Shown: positions 50,301 to 62,880, numbered from the stretch's first letter. The stretch: 64,000 nt of DNA from Steromphala cineraria (GCA_916613615.1 OU744724.1:23422171-23486170), one strand, 5' to 3'. Numbers and translations are program-made. Notes: generated by a model from the sequence alone, not told the origin.

Positions 50301-53300
50301 CTTATAATTAACTTGTAAACAGTTATCTTTAAACTGTGTACTGTTATAGCTACTTGAAAAGGTGTTTCTGAGGGACGGTTGACATTTTGGGATGATTTCT
50401 AAAAACGCATGTCACTATTATTAAATGAAGTATAAGCAAACTTTGGTATTTTATAGCGGGACTGATTCGTTTGTGTTAATGAGTATTTACTTAATAGACA
50501 CTTTAAAACTAAGGCTCTCTTACCTCTATGTAAAATCTGATGATAAACAAAGGTCTTTATCACTACAGGTAATAACATACGGAGCAACAAGGTATAGATT
50601 TAATACAGTGGACTGTCACCTGATATTGGATTGCATGTGGATATCCACTCTGATCCTGTGTTCATCTCGGCGCCGTCTGTACACTGTTCTAGACTGTGGA
50701 CAGACGAGACTGATGTTGGTCTTCTCGCACTCCTCACTCAACCCTGCTTCAGACGAGCAGGCTGGAACTGACCTTCAACAAGATTCCTAATTAGTCTGTG
50801 GAAATAGTTCGAGTTTTCAAACTGACAATAACCCATACAGGGAAGATGACCTTTAAGAAAGATTTTCTTGAACATGAATTCCTTCCAGTAAGTAGAATGC
50901 AATTTGGAATTGAGGAAATCCCTAGAGTTGGTAACTCTTGAAATTATAACTATTATACTTTTAAGGATTCTGTTTTCTTCAATAACAAAGGTTCACACCT
51001 TTCTTCTTTTGAACTGTATCAGGGCGTCATCATTTTGTCTTTCATTTTAAGTCAAATTGTCTTAAACAGATAATTGATGGATGCTGACAAGAACCACTAT
51101 ATTAGATATTGACTAACTGAATAATTTCTAGATTTTGACAATACAAGACATTACCCATCTTTACTTTAACTCATCTCAGGGTAAACATGGTAAACTTTTG
51201 AGCTGGATACTTAACAGTTCGTGACACTACACACTACAACTATCTAAACAGTTTGAGCTGTTGACCATTTAAGTATGTAAAATGGATTTGCAAGTATTTA
51301 TGATGGAATCAGTCGAGAATGAAATGATGACAAAGTCTTTATAAGCTAGGAGATGATGTACTCTAACCAAGAGATTGTAGTTTAAAGCACGTTTTCATAT
51401 TACATTTACTCCAGCCCTCAAGCTATCCGCATTAAAAGTTAATTTGGAAATCCCGAATGTTTCTCCTCTTTGCTCCTTTCAAACAGCTAGGAAAAGACTC
51501 TGAATAATTTTAGAAAATTTAATGAAATGTTTTAAGAGATAATGAAACGCCTTTTCTAATAACGATTTCCAGGTTGGCTTGTATATTTGTGATGTCTAGA
51601 CGGTCTGAGTGAAGATCTAGACTGTATTGAGTGCTCTGATGGTATATGAACACACTATCTAACTAAACCTAGCCTCAATCACATTCACTTTACTTCCATA
51701 TTGAGTCTAGCTAGGTGTAGTAACGGCACGCGTGAGCTGACTTATCGAATTGACCAATCGGGGCTCGGCTTACCATGCCGCACTAGTCTGCTTTCGCACA
51801 TAACGTTGGAGGCTCATAGTTCGCCGAAAGTTCGGCTGGCGCGACCTGTTACTGTATCTCGCTAGACTCAATGTGGAGTATAGCGAGTATGATTGAGGCT
51901 AGGTTTACTTAGACTGATGAACACATGGAGTGAGACTCACTGTATGATAGACACGACCTCCTGCTTGAAGTGCCGAGTGAAGTTGTCCCCCGGCTGACAC
52001 ACCCCTGCATACATGACACTGACCACCACAAACAGCGCCTCCGTCCTCCAGCTCCCTGTAGGGGTGAGGACATTCAATACAGATGATGATAGAGGAATGA
52101 CTGGAGCACGTTCAAGAAAAAAGTTATTTTATTCGATTAATATTTTCAATCAAGTGTTCAAATAAAAAAACATATCTATCTTACTTGGTGGACACATCCA
52201 TAAAGAGCAGCAGTGATTGGTCAGTTTCTTGAGAGCGCAGCCTTCTCTCGGCGACGGTCCAGGCTGGCCACACACTGGCGTACACGTCACGTTGCCATGA
52301 CGACATATACACGCCCTCTCACAATGTTCTCGTATCTGCTCGCCATTCTTCAGAATCAGGTTGTCATAGTAACAGCCACCCTCTGAAGTTTAAAATTCAT
52401 AATATAATCGCTTCACTATTAGGTATTCATGTTGATACCAATATACCTGATGAACACCGCAGCACGTGGATTTCACAGAAAACATGAGTTGGTACGAAAC
52501 AAAACAAGGGCGCTGGTGTGTAATCTCAGTTCAGTTATCGACATCAAATAGGAAACTAATATTGTTAATGAGTTCATGCTCGGAATGCTGTTCGAAATGT
52601 TGAACATGACATCCAATCACAATGTAAAAATCCAGTGTTGTCCAGAGCATGAACAAAATGTCATCCACGTGCACAGAGAAGAACAAAATATGTCAACCAT
52701 AATAGAGAACTCACAATCAGTACATCAAAAATCAAGACTTAGTGTTTCTGTATTTCCTTAGGTGCACAACCGCAAGCTTAAAGACAACAAATTTTAAATC
52801 GATGCAAAAAATAACTTGATTGGCAATTGGTAACTTATTGATTGAATGAAGGTGTGAGACATACCTTCAGGGTAACACTTGCGGACTGGACAACAGGTGC
52901 CCGGCTCCTGGATGACGACAGGTTTAGGACAGGAGGGGGAGGGCAGGACGAGGGACTCACGGGACTGGCATGTAGACGGGCAGTTAGCTGTCGAGTCTGT
53001 TAATACAGTCAGTGCATTCAATATGGTTCTACGATCTACTTGCAATTTGTTTCGCAAGTCATAATTAGCGACAGACAGCATTACTTGGTTATTTAAGCTT
53101 TGCTGTACTTGCCCTTGTTGACGATATACTTTCAAAGTAGGGTGCAATAATATAATGTAGAGCAGGTAGAGAACTGACTTTCCTAGTTAATGAAATTGAT
53201 CTTCTTGTAATATATGTTCGATTTTAGAACTATGGAGTGGATCTTGGGTGCTGTTACGACTGATACTATCACGATGACAATCTAACCTGCAGTAAACACT

Positions 53301-56300
53301 TATTTTTATTTTCATCAATGTATATTGATATCGGATTACAATTAATCGCAGTGCAACATGATTGAACATATTGAGGTTTGTGCAAACAAAATGACAGTAA
53401 AGTAAAAAGGAAATTATATAACTACCTTCAGCAAGAGTCTGTACAGCTATAGCTCCTGCGTATATCCGAGGTCGTGTCCCGCCATCTTTGAAACCAGAGC
53501 CTAGAACCAGCACTTTCAGATAGTACGTTGTGTTTGCCTCCATTCCAGAAACCGTCACAAAAACTCTCTTGCCCACCCGTATAGCACTTGTCGTCTGCAG
53601 GAAGTGGGCAGGTGATGACACAGGTTCGTCTCTAAACCCAACCGCCTCTGGTTTGAAGGTCCACTTCCGCCATGTTTCATTTCCGGAGAGGTCGCTACTC
53701 ATATACTGCAACTCGTACGTTCTCTCAGGGTGGTCTCCATTTGGGGAGTTCTCGTTTTCTGCATCCCCCTCCTCGTCAGGAGTTCCGGTTTCTTCTTCTC
53801 TTGCCTCGTCTTCCTGCGCGCCAATCTCATTGGTTTCTTCCTCAATGTTGTCTTGGGTCTGATCCTGCCCTGGTTCATCCTCCTGGTTTGGAGTTCCTAC
53901 CTCGTTTGTCTCTTCCTCATTCGTCTCTTCCTCGTCTCTCTGTCTCTCCTCTTCACCCTCGGATTCCTCATCTATCTGTCTCGCTTCTTCGTTAACCTCC
54001 GTCTCGAAGCTCACGGTCACAGAGTGTGGACTGTATGAGTGCCCGAACAGTTTTTTTATCACGCTAATTAACTCTGGAACATCAAATTGTAAAGAGGTTA
54101 AACGGAGGATCGTTCTTGTATTTATTGACAACGTATCATTAAAGGAACTTTCGTAAAATCTTCTAGATTTATATTTTGGTTGCTCTTAAATACATTTACC
54201 TTCCTCCTGATGGTTAAAACCCTTAGATCTATCTCATTCAATTAACTTATACAGTATACATATTATTCAAATTTTGTAAAAAAAATTACCATCACGCTAC
54301 ATAGTAGACTTGTGGTAACTTTAAACGTTGTCAATTCTGTATAACATGTGTTTATTCCTAAAACATAGTTAACGTACTAGAGTTTAATATAATCAGCATT
54401 TTGTATTTTAACTGCCCTGCCTAATAAGAGCCAAGGACGAAACCACTCCAATTCCAATTGGGAGCACTGCGCACATACCTTGATTAGGGTTCTGACACCA
54501 GGTGGTGTTGCAACATCCATCGTTCCTGATGTGGGGGTGAGGACAGAAGACGGAGGGTAGGGGCAGATGGACCTCCTGACATTCCTTGCGCTGACACACA
54601 ACTGTACTGTTAGCTGCACAGCGACACAGCTCGCACTGGGTGTTGGTTAGCAGGCCTTGTTTGTACGCCTTGTTCTCATAGAAACATTCGCCTTCTGAAG
54701 CGCACATAAAATACCATTGTAATCTGATTTTTGTTGGGATTTGCACTTCTGTTATTAAAATTTTTTGAATGATTTTTTTGTGAAATGGGGCAATAGATGG
54801 ATGGTTTTCAGAGGTTATATCATAGATATTGTATTTTTATTGTAAACATACACTACGTCAGGTGAAGAAATCATCAACTTAGGCATGTTAACGGAGTTGA
54901 AAAATTTATAATTTTAGATTTTGTGATCTATGTAATACGCTACGGAGACCAAATTTAAAGCAGGAGGTGAATTGAGTTTGAAAGGTATCAAATAGTAACC
55001 TGCTGGTCTGCATTCGATGACCTGACAACAGCTCCCTTCCACTCGTGTCAGGATTGGTCGAGAACAGTTCTCTGGTGTGATTGGTTCCTCACATAGATCC
55101 TCACACGTGACCGAGCCGTGAGAACAGTTGCATGTCTGACACGTGCTCTCCTTATGCCACGTGTCTCCTGAGTTATACGTCTCTCTGTCGTCAGTGCACG
55201 TGCCGTTACCTAAGGAAACATAATTTTACCGACTTATTTTTAGATATTCATAAGAAAGACTAAAGCACAATCGGAATATGTTATTTAAACGATCTTATCA
55301 ACCCTTAATCTTAGTTATAAATGGGCTGTTCCCTTGGGAATAATGATCATGCACAGACACTTTGTAATTATCAAAAGAAGTGAATTCGTTTGACAAGGTC
55401 ACGCGTCAAGAACCGATGAAACTAACCATATTTCCTTTCAGTTAATAGTAGTACTAAATACCATTTATAAAAGAAGAAAGACATGTTAGAGCATGAGCCC
55501 CGAGCGGAACTCACCACACCTCCACTGGGGGCAGCACTGTCCCAGGAGGGGCACCTGTTCGGGGTGAGGACAGGCATCAGGCTCGGGGACCTGGCACACC
55601 TCGGTGTATTCGCAGTGGATCGTCCCGTTGTTACACACGCACACAGAGCAGTCCGTCTCGAACTCCTCGCCATGTTCGTACTCGCCCTCGGAGTCAGCGT
55701 CCACACAATCAGCTGGGGAGGAAGATGGTCAGACAGTCACCATCAATAGACATAATGTACTCTATACGTGTTTGTAATTTACGCAACACAACTACCAGCC
55801 TTAGGATTCATTGACTACAGACTAAAGATTTGTGCGCACAACTCACCAAGTAACGGTTGGCAGACGACTCTGACAGCACAGCAAGACGACTCGTTGTACC
55901 TCTGCAGTTCACATCTCCTTGGGTCGGGAAGAACCGGGATGTCACATAAGGGTTCACACTCGAACTCGCCGTTAGGAAGACACGTGCATCGGTCCTCGCA
56001 GTTGTGCACGAATGGTTCTCCAACTGGGTATTCTCTCTGGTCGTGCATACAGTAGTCAACGGCTGCAATACAACATAGGAAGTCGTGATAAAATGGGTGA
56101 AAAAGTTATGACGTACTTAACGTCTTTAGCTTCATTCATTTAACGCTGCCATTTTGTCCGATGTTCATTATGCTGGACAGAAAAAAAAGATAATAAGGCT
56201 GAAGAAAAAGCGTACCAATCTATTGCATCGTCAATGTATTAAGTACTGTAGGAACCCTATCCCGATTCTTATATCATATACATGAATATAAGATTCCTTA

Positions 56301-57583
56301 TCCTCCAACAACAAAATATGAGAGCATAGGCCAACGTTCCATCATGTATTAGTTTAAAAGAAAGGGACTTCCGTGATATTAGAATGTTAGTATCACGTGT
56401 TGACTAACGTTTTGTAAAGAAAACCAGCGTCTCGGTGAGGTTTGCGTACGTCTGGCTCTCAATGTCTGCCCACACACCGATCCGGACCAAGTACCACGTG
56501 CCGGGCCGGAGGGACACCAACTCGTACCTCGGGTCGTACCCGATCTGAAACATATCCAGATATTTATTTAATGTAAATACCTTGTGTGCACAATTCAAAG
56601 TGAAGCTTATTGCAGGGCACTTTTATAAATAAACATGCTTCTGCTTTGTGCCAAATAGGAACCAAATCAAGACTAAGAAATGAACCAACATAAATTACAC
56701 AAAGGGCACAAACTCCCTTCTCATATATTGTATTTTACCCTTGGCTTATTCGTCAATATTAACCATTCTGTAACTCTGTATGCATTGCACTTTCAGAAAA
56801 TGCAACTTTTTAACTAATTTGATATCTATAATGTCATGATCATTTTGAGCATTATGCAAACGAGCCTGAATGAGGAGCAACAACCGCTTACAGTATCTTG
56901 AAGTAATTCAGAGGTTAGTCGCCGGACTTCTTCGCGATTTATATTAGCATTGACCCCATTATCTATCGTCCTTTCTATTTTCACAACAGGATTTGCCAGA
57001 GAATGAATTTATTTTCTAAGAAACGATAAAAGCGAAGACAATGTTCAATGTGCCACAGAGAAGATTATATATCAATCAAGGATATATCTTATACAAAATA
57101 TTTTACCTTTCAAGAATATGACTGCTTCTAGCATAACGCGAATACTACACTAAGTGTTTCCTAATTCAGAATTGTCTCGAGAGCAGCCGTAAAATATTAG
57201 AGAATACATCAATAATTCAGATAATGTGCTATTCGACAACCCTTCTAGTATACCTTCCAAATAGAGAGAGTCGAAGAAGAGGCCATAAAATCATAAAGAA
57301 AATGTCACTATGACATAACTCAAGATTTGACTTCCTTTTCTCGCAATACGCGAATAGTTTGTTTCCTTATAAATTGGTATCACGGAAGGGACAGTAAAAT
57401 CCCCCAGAAATCACCACATTGATGTACATACCCCAGCTTGCAGCCAGTCGGTAATGTTGGGGGTGTAGGTGTGTTCTCTCCTCAGTAGACTGTACTCGTG
57501 TGTGTGGTTCTCTGGTTTAAACTCCTCCCAGGTTATGGTGGCCGATGTCTGTTCTACACTGTTCACTTCCAGGGAGAACAGAC
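47329..57583 (-). CDS. Sas-like VWC/FN3 single-pass receptor, 16 exons, 5' partial
   Basis: Exons (minus): 57583-57432, 56544-56409, 56062-55847, 55712-55515, 55209-55000, 54694-54479, 54073-53426, 52996-52865, 52382-52185, 52055-51941, 50772-50620, 50264-50077, 49841-49506, 49146-48829, 48273-48125, 47448-47329. All joins are GT-AG and keep one frame (1161 codons plus stop). Domain order: FN3 (exons 1-2), four VWC domains (one per exon), an FN3 with a long acidic insert, a half VWC, a VWC, a Cys-containing module over three exons, two FN3, then a transmembrane helix (VVALLVSITVVVCAVAVVL) and a 58-residue tail. VWC signatures are CxxCxC...CC..C, for example CSVCVCNNG and CCPQWRC. VWC plus FN3 plus one membrane span matches insect Stranded at second, which is known as a cell-surface ligand. 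ENKTF in the tail recalls its NPxY/F-type motif. The signal peptide exon is not found. The last exon's acceptor (AACTGAG) is weak, so the C-terminus is the least certain part. Confidence 0.85.
48645..48850 (-). repeat. 42-bp minisatellite copying an exon end and splice donor
   Basis: The end of the last FN3 exon, CTATGACTCAAG, and its donor GTATGAAAGG are repeated about five times at 42-base spacing into the intron. The real donor is at 48828. Copies at about 48786, 48744 and 48702 keep AAG|GTATGA, and the most distant copy has AAA|GTATGA. The copied tract stays open for at least 60 codons in one frame, with a 14-residue period (SRYERSMHAFSNYD). Confidence 0.85.
51657..51915. mobile_element. 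AGTCTAAGTAAACC-type MITE, long copy
   Basis: Ends CTAACTAAACCTAGCCTCAAT and inverted ATTGAGGCTAGGTTTACTTA match the short element at 36756-36847. It ends only about 25 bases inside the intron from the donor of exon 52055-51941 of the Sas-like gene. Confidence 0.7.
53720..54000 (-). other. Acidic insert in an FN3 domain of the Sas-like protein
   Basis: About 90 residues rich in Glu, Asp, Asn and Gln (runs such as EEERQRDEEETNEEETNE) separate the first strand region (VTVSFETEV) from the rest of the FN3 fold (TYELQYMSSD onward) in one exon. The GAAGA-rich coding DNA is internally repetitive, suggesting growth by slippage. It is in frame and free of stops. Confidence 0.8.
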
Positions 57584-58140
57584 CTGTTAATAACAAGATT
57601 ACATTTGTCATATGCGTTAGCCGATGTCTGTTCTACACTGTTCACTTCCAGGGAGAACAGACCTGTTAATAACAAGATTACATTTGTCATATGCGTTAGC
57701 CGATGTCTGTTCTACACTGTTCACTTCCAAGGAGAACAGACCTGTAAATAACAACAAAACATTTGTCATTATACTTTAGTCGATGTCTGTTCTACACTGT
57801 TCACTTCCAAGTAGAACAGACCTGTAAATAATAACAACATTTGTCATGTGCTTTAGCCGATGTCTGTTCTACACCGTTCACTTCCAATGAGAACAGACCT
57901 GTAAATAATAACAACATTTGTCATGTGCTTTAGCCGATGTTTATTGTTCACTATTCACTTCCAAGGAGAACAGACCTGCTAATAGCAACATTACATTTGT
58001 TATATGCTTTAGCCGATGTCTGTTCTACACTGTTCACTTCCAATGAAAACAGACCTGTAAATAACAACATAACATTTGTTATATGCTTTAGCCGATGTCT
58101 GTTCTACACTGTTCACTTCCAATGAGAACAGACCTGTTAA
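57544..58140 (-). repeat. Array of eight duplicated splice acceptors, 77-80 bp unit
   Basis: The 3' end of the intron and first 40 or so bases of the FN3 exon of the Sas-like gene are repeated eight times. On the minus strand each unit holds a T/A-rich tract, TTAACAG or TTTACAG (one unit TTAGCAG), then GTCTGTTCTC. The AG|GT junctions put exon-start bases at 57583, 57662, 57741, 57821, 57898, 57975, 58054 and 58133. Only the 57583 copy continues into the full exon. Confidence 0.9.
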
Positions 58141-61100
58141 TAAGAACATTACATTTGTCATATGCTTTAAGATAGACTAACATATAGTCCCTGAAAAAAA
58201 GTTTTTGTTTACTAAAATTTTAATTTCAAATATTTGATATTAAAATAAAAAGGAGCCCTGAACAATTCTTAATTTCAGCCTAAAGCTGAGGCATCTAGAC
58301 TTGCCAACATTGTCTAGACTTAAGAAGGCTCGTTTAATTTTTTCGCTTTAGGGTCTGGATAACAGACTAGCTTTAAGACAATGTCTGCAGTGAAATAGTA
58401 TAAAGAGGATTAAGTTGCTGACATAATCGAAACACTGTCATTTGCATTATAATACCATTTGTTACAATCTGTCAACAATTATTTTCTCATCTTTTATGAA
58501 TGAATCCCTTGTAATGAAAGAAAAAATAATTACTTCAATTTACTTGCATGAACGATGAAAACAAGAAAACTTCCCAAACACTGTCCCTGTTGATGGCTTG
58601 TTTATAGTATTTTTATTACGTCGCGAACTTCTTTTACAAAAACCTCAGTAAATTCTCGTGAGGGAGAGAGGAAATCTTCGTACCATGTTACCATTTTGAG
58701 TTCGATTTCCACACATATATGCTGTATAGACAAACAATGTAAATGTAGCCCGTTCTTAATAAAACTTCATGTATTCAATGTTCACAACTCTGGTTCAATA
58801 AAGTTCTAGGAACTGTTATAAAGTTAACAACATATCTTTTATGGATGGAAATTGTGGTTTCGTAAGAAATTTGATGTTTTTTAAATAATACTATTGTCTG
58901 CATTATCATGTTCCATGGAGATTTACTATGATTGGTGTAATAAACTACTCCACACGACTTCAAACATGTTCGATTGCCTTCATGTTGTACGTAAAGGTGG
59001 TAGAACTACGTGATGTTTCGGTGATGCAACTCGAACGTGCCCTGCGGTGAGTGGGAACACAGAATCTGGCACAAAGGCACGTTCGCTTCACATCTCCCGT
59101 TGTCATTAACACATGACACTCTTAGACCTCGCTGCATTTCGAAAGGTTTATATTGACCAAAATCCGGATGTTGATAATAAGAGATAGGTGGCTATGAATG
59201 ACCCCCCAGATCACTGGCGACATCCCACAGGGTACCGGGCTAACAACATGCTCCTACCTGTTGGTTCCGCTGTGTCATGGCGGATCAAATTCTGATTAAA
59301 TTTACATAATCATATCTTGAGCCGTATCATGTTCAAAGTATGAGCTTGCCGTGTTGTAGGGGAGCAAAGGGTTGTCTTGTAGAACTAACATATGAGGCAG
59401 TACACGTGAAATACTTGGAACATTGGATTCTTTAAAAGTACCAAAATGTCTTTAATGAATATATAATTTGCCGTTGATACATATAAATCCAAATAGGGCC
59501 TATCTCAATATCAAGACCAACTTGCGTTTATGGAAATTTTTATGGGATACCTAGGTGACCATGATGTACAGGTTCAACTGCATTTGTTTAAACATTTTAG
59601 AAATTCAAAACGTTTTCGTGCTTGAAATTAATTTCTATACTTAATTTATTGAACGTAATATATTTGACACCTCATAATACATGACACTTTACTTCTTCAG
59701 TATCAGGGTTGACATGAAGTTCTCGGTGCTCATTAGGCCTACATGTCATTATTCAATACAAGACCCTGATTCCGTTTGTGAGATGAATTTTCGTTTTATC
59801 AGTCGGTTAGCACTCATAAAATCAACAGTTAACTTAACAGGGAATCCACGTTAAGACAAATTTGTAATTCAATCTAAGGGATACATCTCAAATGTTCACA
59901 ACGGAACATCAACACAGGTAAAGATACATCTTCTACATATATCTATACCTTTTGACAATTGAAAAGAATTGTCCTTTGTAACCAATGTTGTATTATATTA
60001 TAACATTCCACAACACCAGAACGCAAGCTGTTGCACTAGTTCAATTGACGCCAAACTGGCCTTTTTCGCGATTAAGGAGAGATAACTCTAAATGTCAAAC
60101 TGGAAAATGGTCAATTAGACAAAATGTAGGTAGATTGGGAAACATCTTATTGCTAAACGGTAGCATTCACACGTCGAGATGCATCAAAACAGGCGATCCA
60201 ATCTTGTATCACATTGCGTTCTTTGTGAATAGCTCTGCCATGGTTGGATGTACAAACAGCATGGGCTCTAACAAGCTGATTACAGCTATATATACCCGAC
60301 AATAAAAACTCATGACATTTTGTCTCTACAGTGATATCATACCTATCTGATAACGCATCAAGTGTGAATCATCTAGGCGGAAAACTGTCTCAACTACAGG
60401 CTATTGAGTTGTGCGTAATTTTGACTCACATATCTGTCAGACCTTACATCGTATTTGTTAAAGAAATAACTTTGAACCTAAATTGATTAAGCTTGAGATA
60501 TGAAACATGGTGAGGAAGACTGTTTCGTCCTAAGAGAAAATGGGATGTTTATGACAGAAGAAATCAGTATGAACTTAGGAAAAAGATAAGAAGCTTTTGA
60601 CATCCGTTTGAACAATACAGAAATATTAGGGTTATTTGTACAGAGACATTCAGATTAAACCTGAAAGAAAAATCAAGGTCACTTCGACAGGAAGGTTTGA
60701 AATAGTAAACACGAAACAGGACCAGCCTGATCACTAATCCGTGCATATATTGCTTCCTCATGTGTGTACAAGAGAGATTTACATACACAAACCGGCATTG
60801 ACGTGGTCGTCTTAAACAGACCTTGATCACAAACCTTAAAATCTCAAATTCTGTACTTTATATTTGCTTTTTTGGTCTCATGTAAATGTATAAAAGTTTT
60901 GCTTTTAGTTTAATCTGTTTTCCACTATTTTAGTATTATGCGCGTATACAGAACAAAATATTTCTAAATAAGATAATTATTAGTATTATATGATTGTATA
61001 TGATGTGTTATGGCTGTAAATAGTCTCAACTGCAAACGTTACATTTACAACCAATAATTAAAGTCTTTTCAAGTATTTCGAGTATATAGATTTCACAAAA

Positions 61101-62092
61101 ACTGGATGTTTTGCCTAATGATGAGGGGGTCAACGTGCATGGTGGAAAGTATGTCTGTAGAGTAAACCTAAAAAAAAGAATATCACATCAGAGTACATTT
61201 GTACAAGGACAAAAAACTAGAAACAGATGCAATGGTCGCTAGCGTCATTTGACTCCCAGACTCCATGTCAATACCCATTTATGTAACTCGACGACATTAT
61301 GCAGCAGCGAATAGAGTTCACATGTTATCTGCACCCTTGTCCAACAACCAGAAAGTGCATTCACACCAACACTAACCTTACATTCCATTGAAACTCTTTT
61401 TAAAATAATCGAAACGAAAAATCTATAAACCTGTTTTCTTTTGACAAAGATCCAATGTAATAAACAAACGAAGTTGCTGTTTAAAGTTATGAAGGAACGC
61501 GGTAGTGTTTATACAAAATGACCAACATGTGCACCGACGGTTGCCGCCAATGACGCTGTTGTATCCCCTATTACGCACCCACATCAACCTCCCTCCCCTT
61601 CCATCCCCACCCCCTCCTACTCGTCTGCATGCTTGTGGTTTCTAGCAAAAGCTTGTTTTGCAGTAATATGTTTGTTTTATATAAAGGTGTAATTTTTCAT
61701 TGAGCGATATTCATGCATCTACTTTGCAACCATTCCTAATCTACCCTTTGTACCATATGCTGCTTCGAAGGTGATCACAAGCACATAAATCGTATCTGCA
61801 TGCACTCTGTCAAGTATTGTAGTCGTTATGACTAAATAGATGAAATAGGCGGTGCTATATCATTGCAATTACAAACAGCATTTAATTTTCTGAACAAAGT
61901 TGAAAGATATGTTCCCTCTGTATGGAATGATATTTTGATATATTCAATATCTGTTGTCATCACATGTTGTCAGAGAGTCATTGATTTATATTTATATCGA
62001 TTCGTTTTATTCACTTAAAAGGTGTAGGCCTATGTATAAATTGCGATAATGAACTGCAGTTGAAACTATCTTCCATTTTGCAAAGCAAAAGG
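58141..62092. other. Spacer or large 5' intron of the Sas-like gene
   Basis: Because the first visible Sas-like exon starts in mid-gene (phase 1), at least one upstream exon must exist and this stretch is probably intron. I could not identify a signal-peptide exon here. The sequence is AT-rich without clear repeats or other coding signal. Confidence 0.4.
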
Positions 62093-62098
62093 TTTATT
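62093..62098 (-). terminator. Poly(A) signal after the cysteine-rich frame
   Basis: AATAAA on the minus strand, about 60 bases after the stop at 62157. Confidence 0.35.
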
Positions 62099-62156
62099 TA
62101 TACAAATCATCATCTAAGTACTGCCTTTGGCACCTTGTTAAAGTGACTGAGATTTA

Positions 62157-62387
62157 TCAGCGGACACAGTTCAAACAGTGACAGTATGCCACATCACTGG
62201 AATGGTCATAGAAGTGAAAGTCCCACACATTGTTTGCCGTTCGATAATCGGAACCGCACATCTTGATGAAATATTTGATTGAATCAGTAAAGCAGCTCTT
62301 ACAACAAGGCCGCATTCCTTCCAAGTGTACCCACGTGACTAACGGGACCATGTTGTATAATAATGTTAGCATTACAGGCTCAACCAT
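62157..62387 (-). CDS. Possible small secreted cysteine-rich peptide or 3' exon
   Basis: The frame from ATG 62387 encodes 76 residues: a hydrophobic leader (VMLTLLYNMVPLVTWVHLEG) followed by a compact cysteine-rich part with the order CC, C, C, CHC, C (PCCKSCFTD... YCHCLNCVR stop). A minus-strand AATAAA at 62098-62093 lies about 60 bases after the stop, which supports a genuine 3' end. I do not recognise the family. It could instead be the last exon of a gene that extends beyond the window, using an acceptor near TTGAG upstream. It could also be chance, since 76 codons is short. Confidence 0.35.
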   Translation of the reverse strand: MVEPVMLTLLYNMVPLVTWVHLEGMRPCCKSCFTDSIKYFIKMCGSDYRTANNVWDFHFYDHSSDVAYCHCLNCVR

Positions 62388-62689
62388 AATCAAATGTAAA
62401 CACGTTGTTTGAAAAAATAGCCATTCCAAGAATTTTTATGATACTTTTTCTACGTGTCACCCTACAGCGAAATTAATTTAGTGTTTCCCTTTCAAGGAAT
62501 TCTACGAAGATTAAGGGATTATTTAATAATGGATCAATATTACAATTCCGAAAAAGCTGTACTGTGAGTGTACTGAGTGCCAAACTTTGGCAATTGTGTC
62601 ATTTGGTCAAAAGGTACCGAATAATACTGAAATGTATTACTTTTAAAGATAATCGATGTTGTAAAGTAACAATAGGAACTTCAAGGTAT

Positions 62690-62880
62690 GATCGAAAACC
62701 GGACAATGACTTGCGTCGATCAGTCATACGTAATAACGACTTCACCTAACAGTCAGAATGATTCGAAATTCAAGTTAACATTTTTTGATAGATTAAATAA
62801 CTAGTACTAATGTATATTGTTGGTGTGATTTCGGCTTCCTCGAATATAAAGAAAACATACGATTTTTTTTAAATTTAGCT
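62690..62880. repeat. Dispersed repeat also present at 41668-41850
   Basis: ATGATCGAAAACCGGACAAT and a following tract ending in ATAACTAGTA.T and TCGAATATA are shared with 41668-41850. The two copies are diverged and show no coding potential. Confidence 0.55.

Noticed and set aside
49966..50301. Open frame of 111 codons overlapping Sas-like exon 50264-50077
   Set aside because: It is out of frame with the neighbouring exons. The other frame gives the cysteine module and joins both neighbours through GT-AG sites when the acceptor ATCAG|CTCGG is used.
53530..54038. Three plus-strand open frames of about 100 codons
   Set aside because: They are antisense shadows of the acidic exon; GAA/GAG-rich coding DNA leaves the opposite strand free of stops.
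57544..58140. CRISPR-like array
   Set aside because: The whole unit is repeated including the would-be spacers, and it derives from an animal exon and intron. The same applies to the arrays at 3.1, 26.6 and 48.7 kb.
59000..59300. Possible transposase fragment
   Set aside because: Some short runs look transposase-like, but no conserved block such as DxNPIEH was found on either strand.
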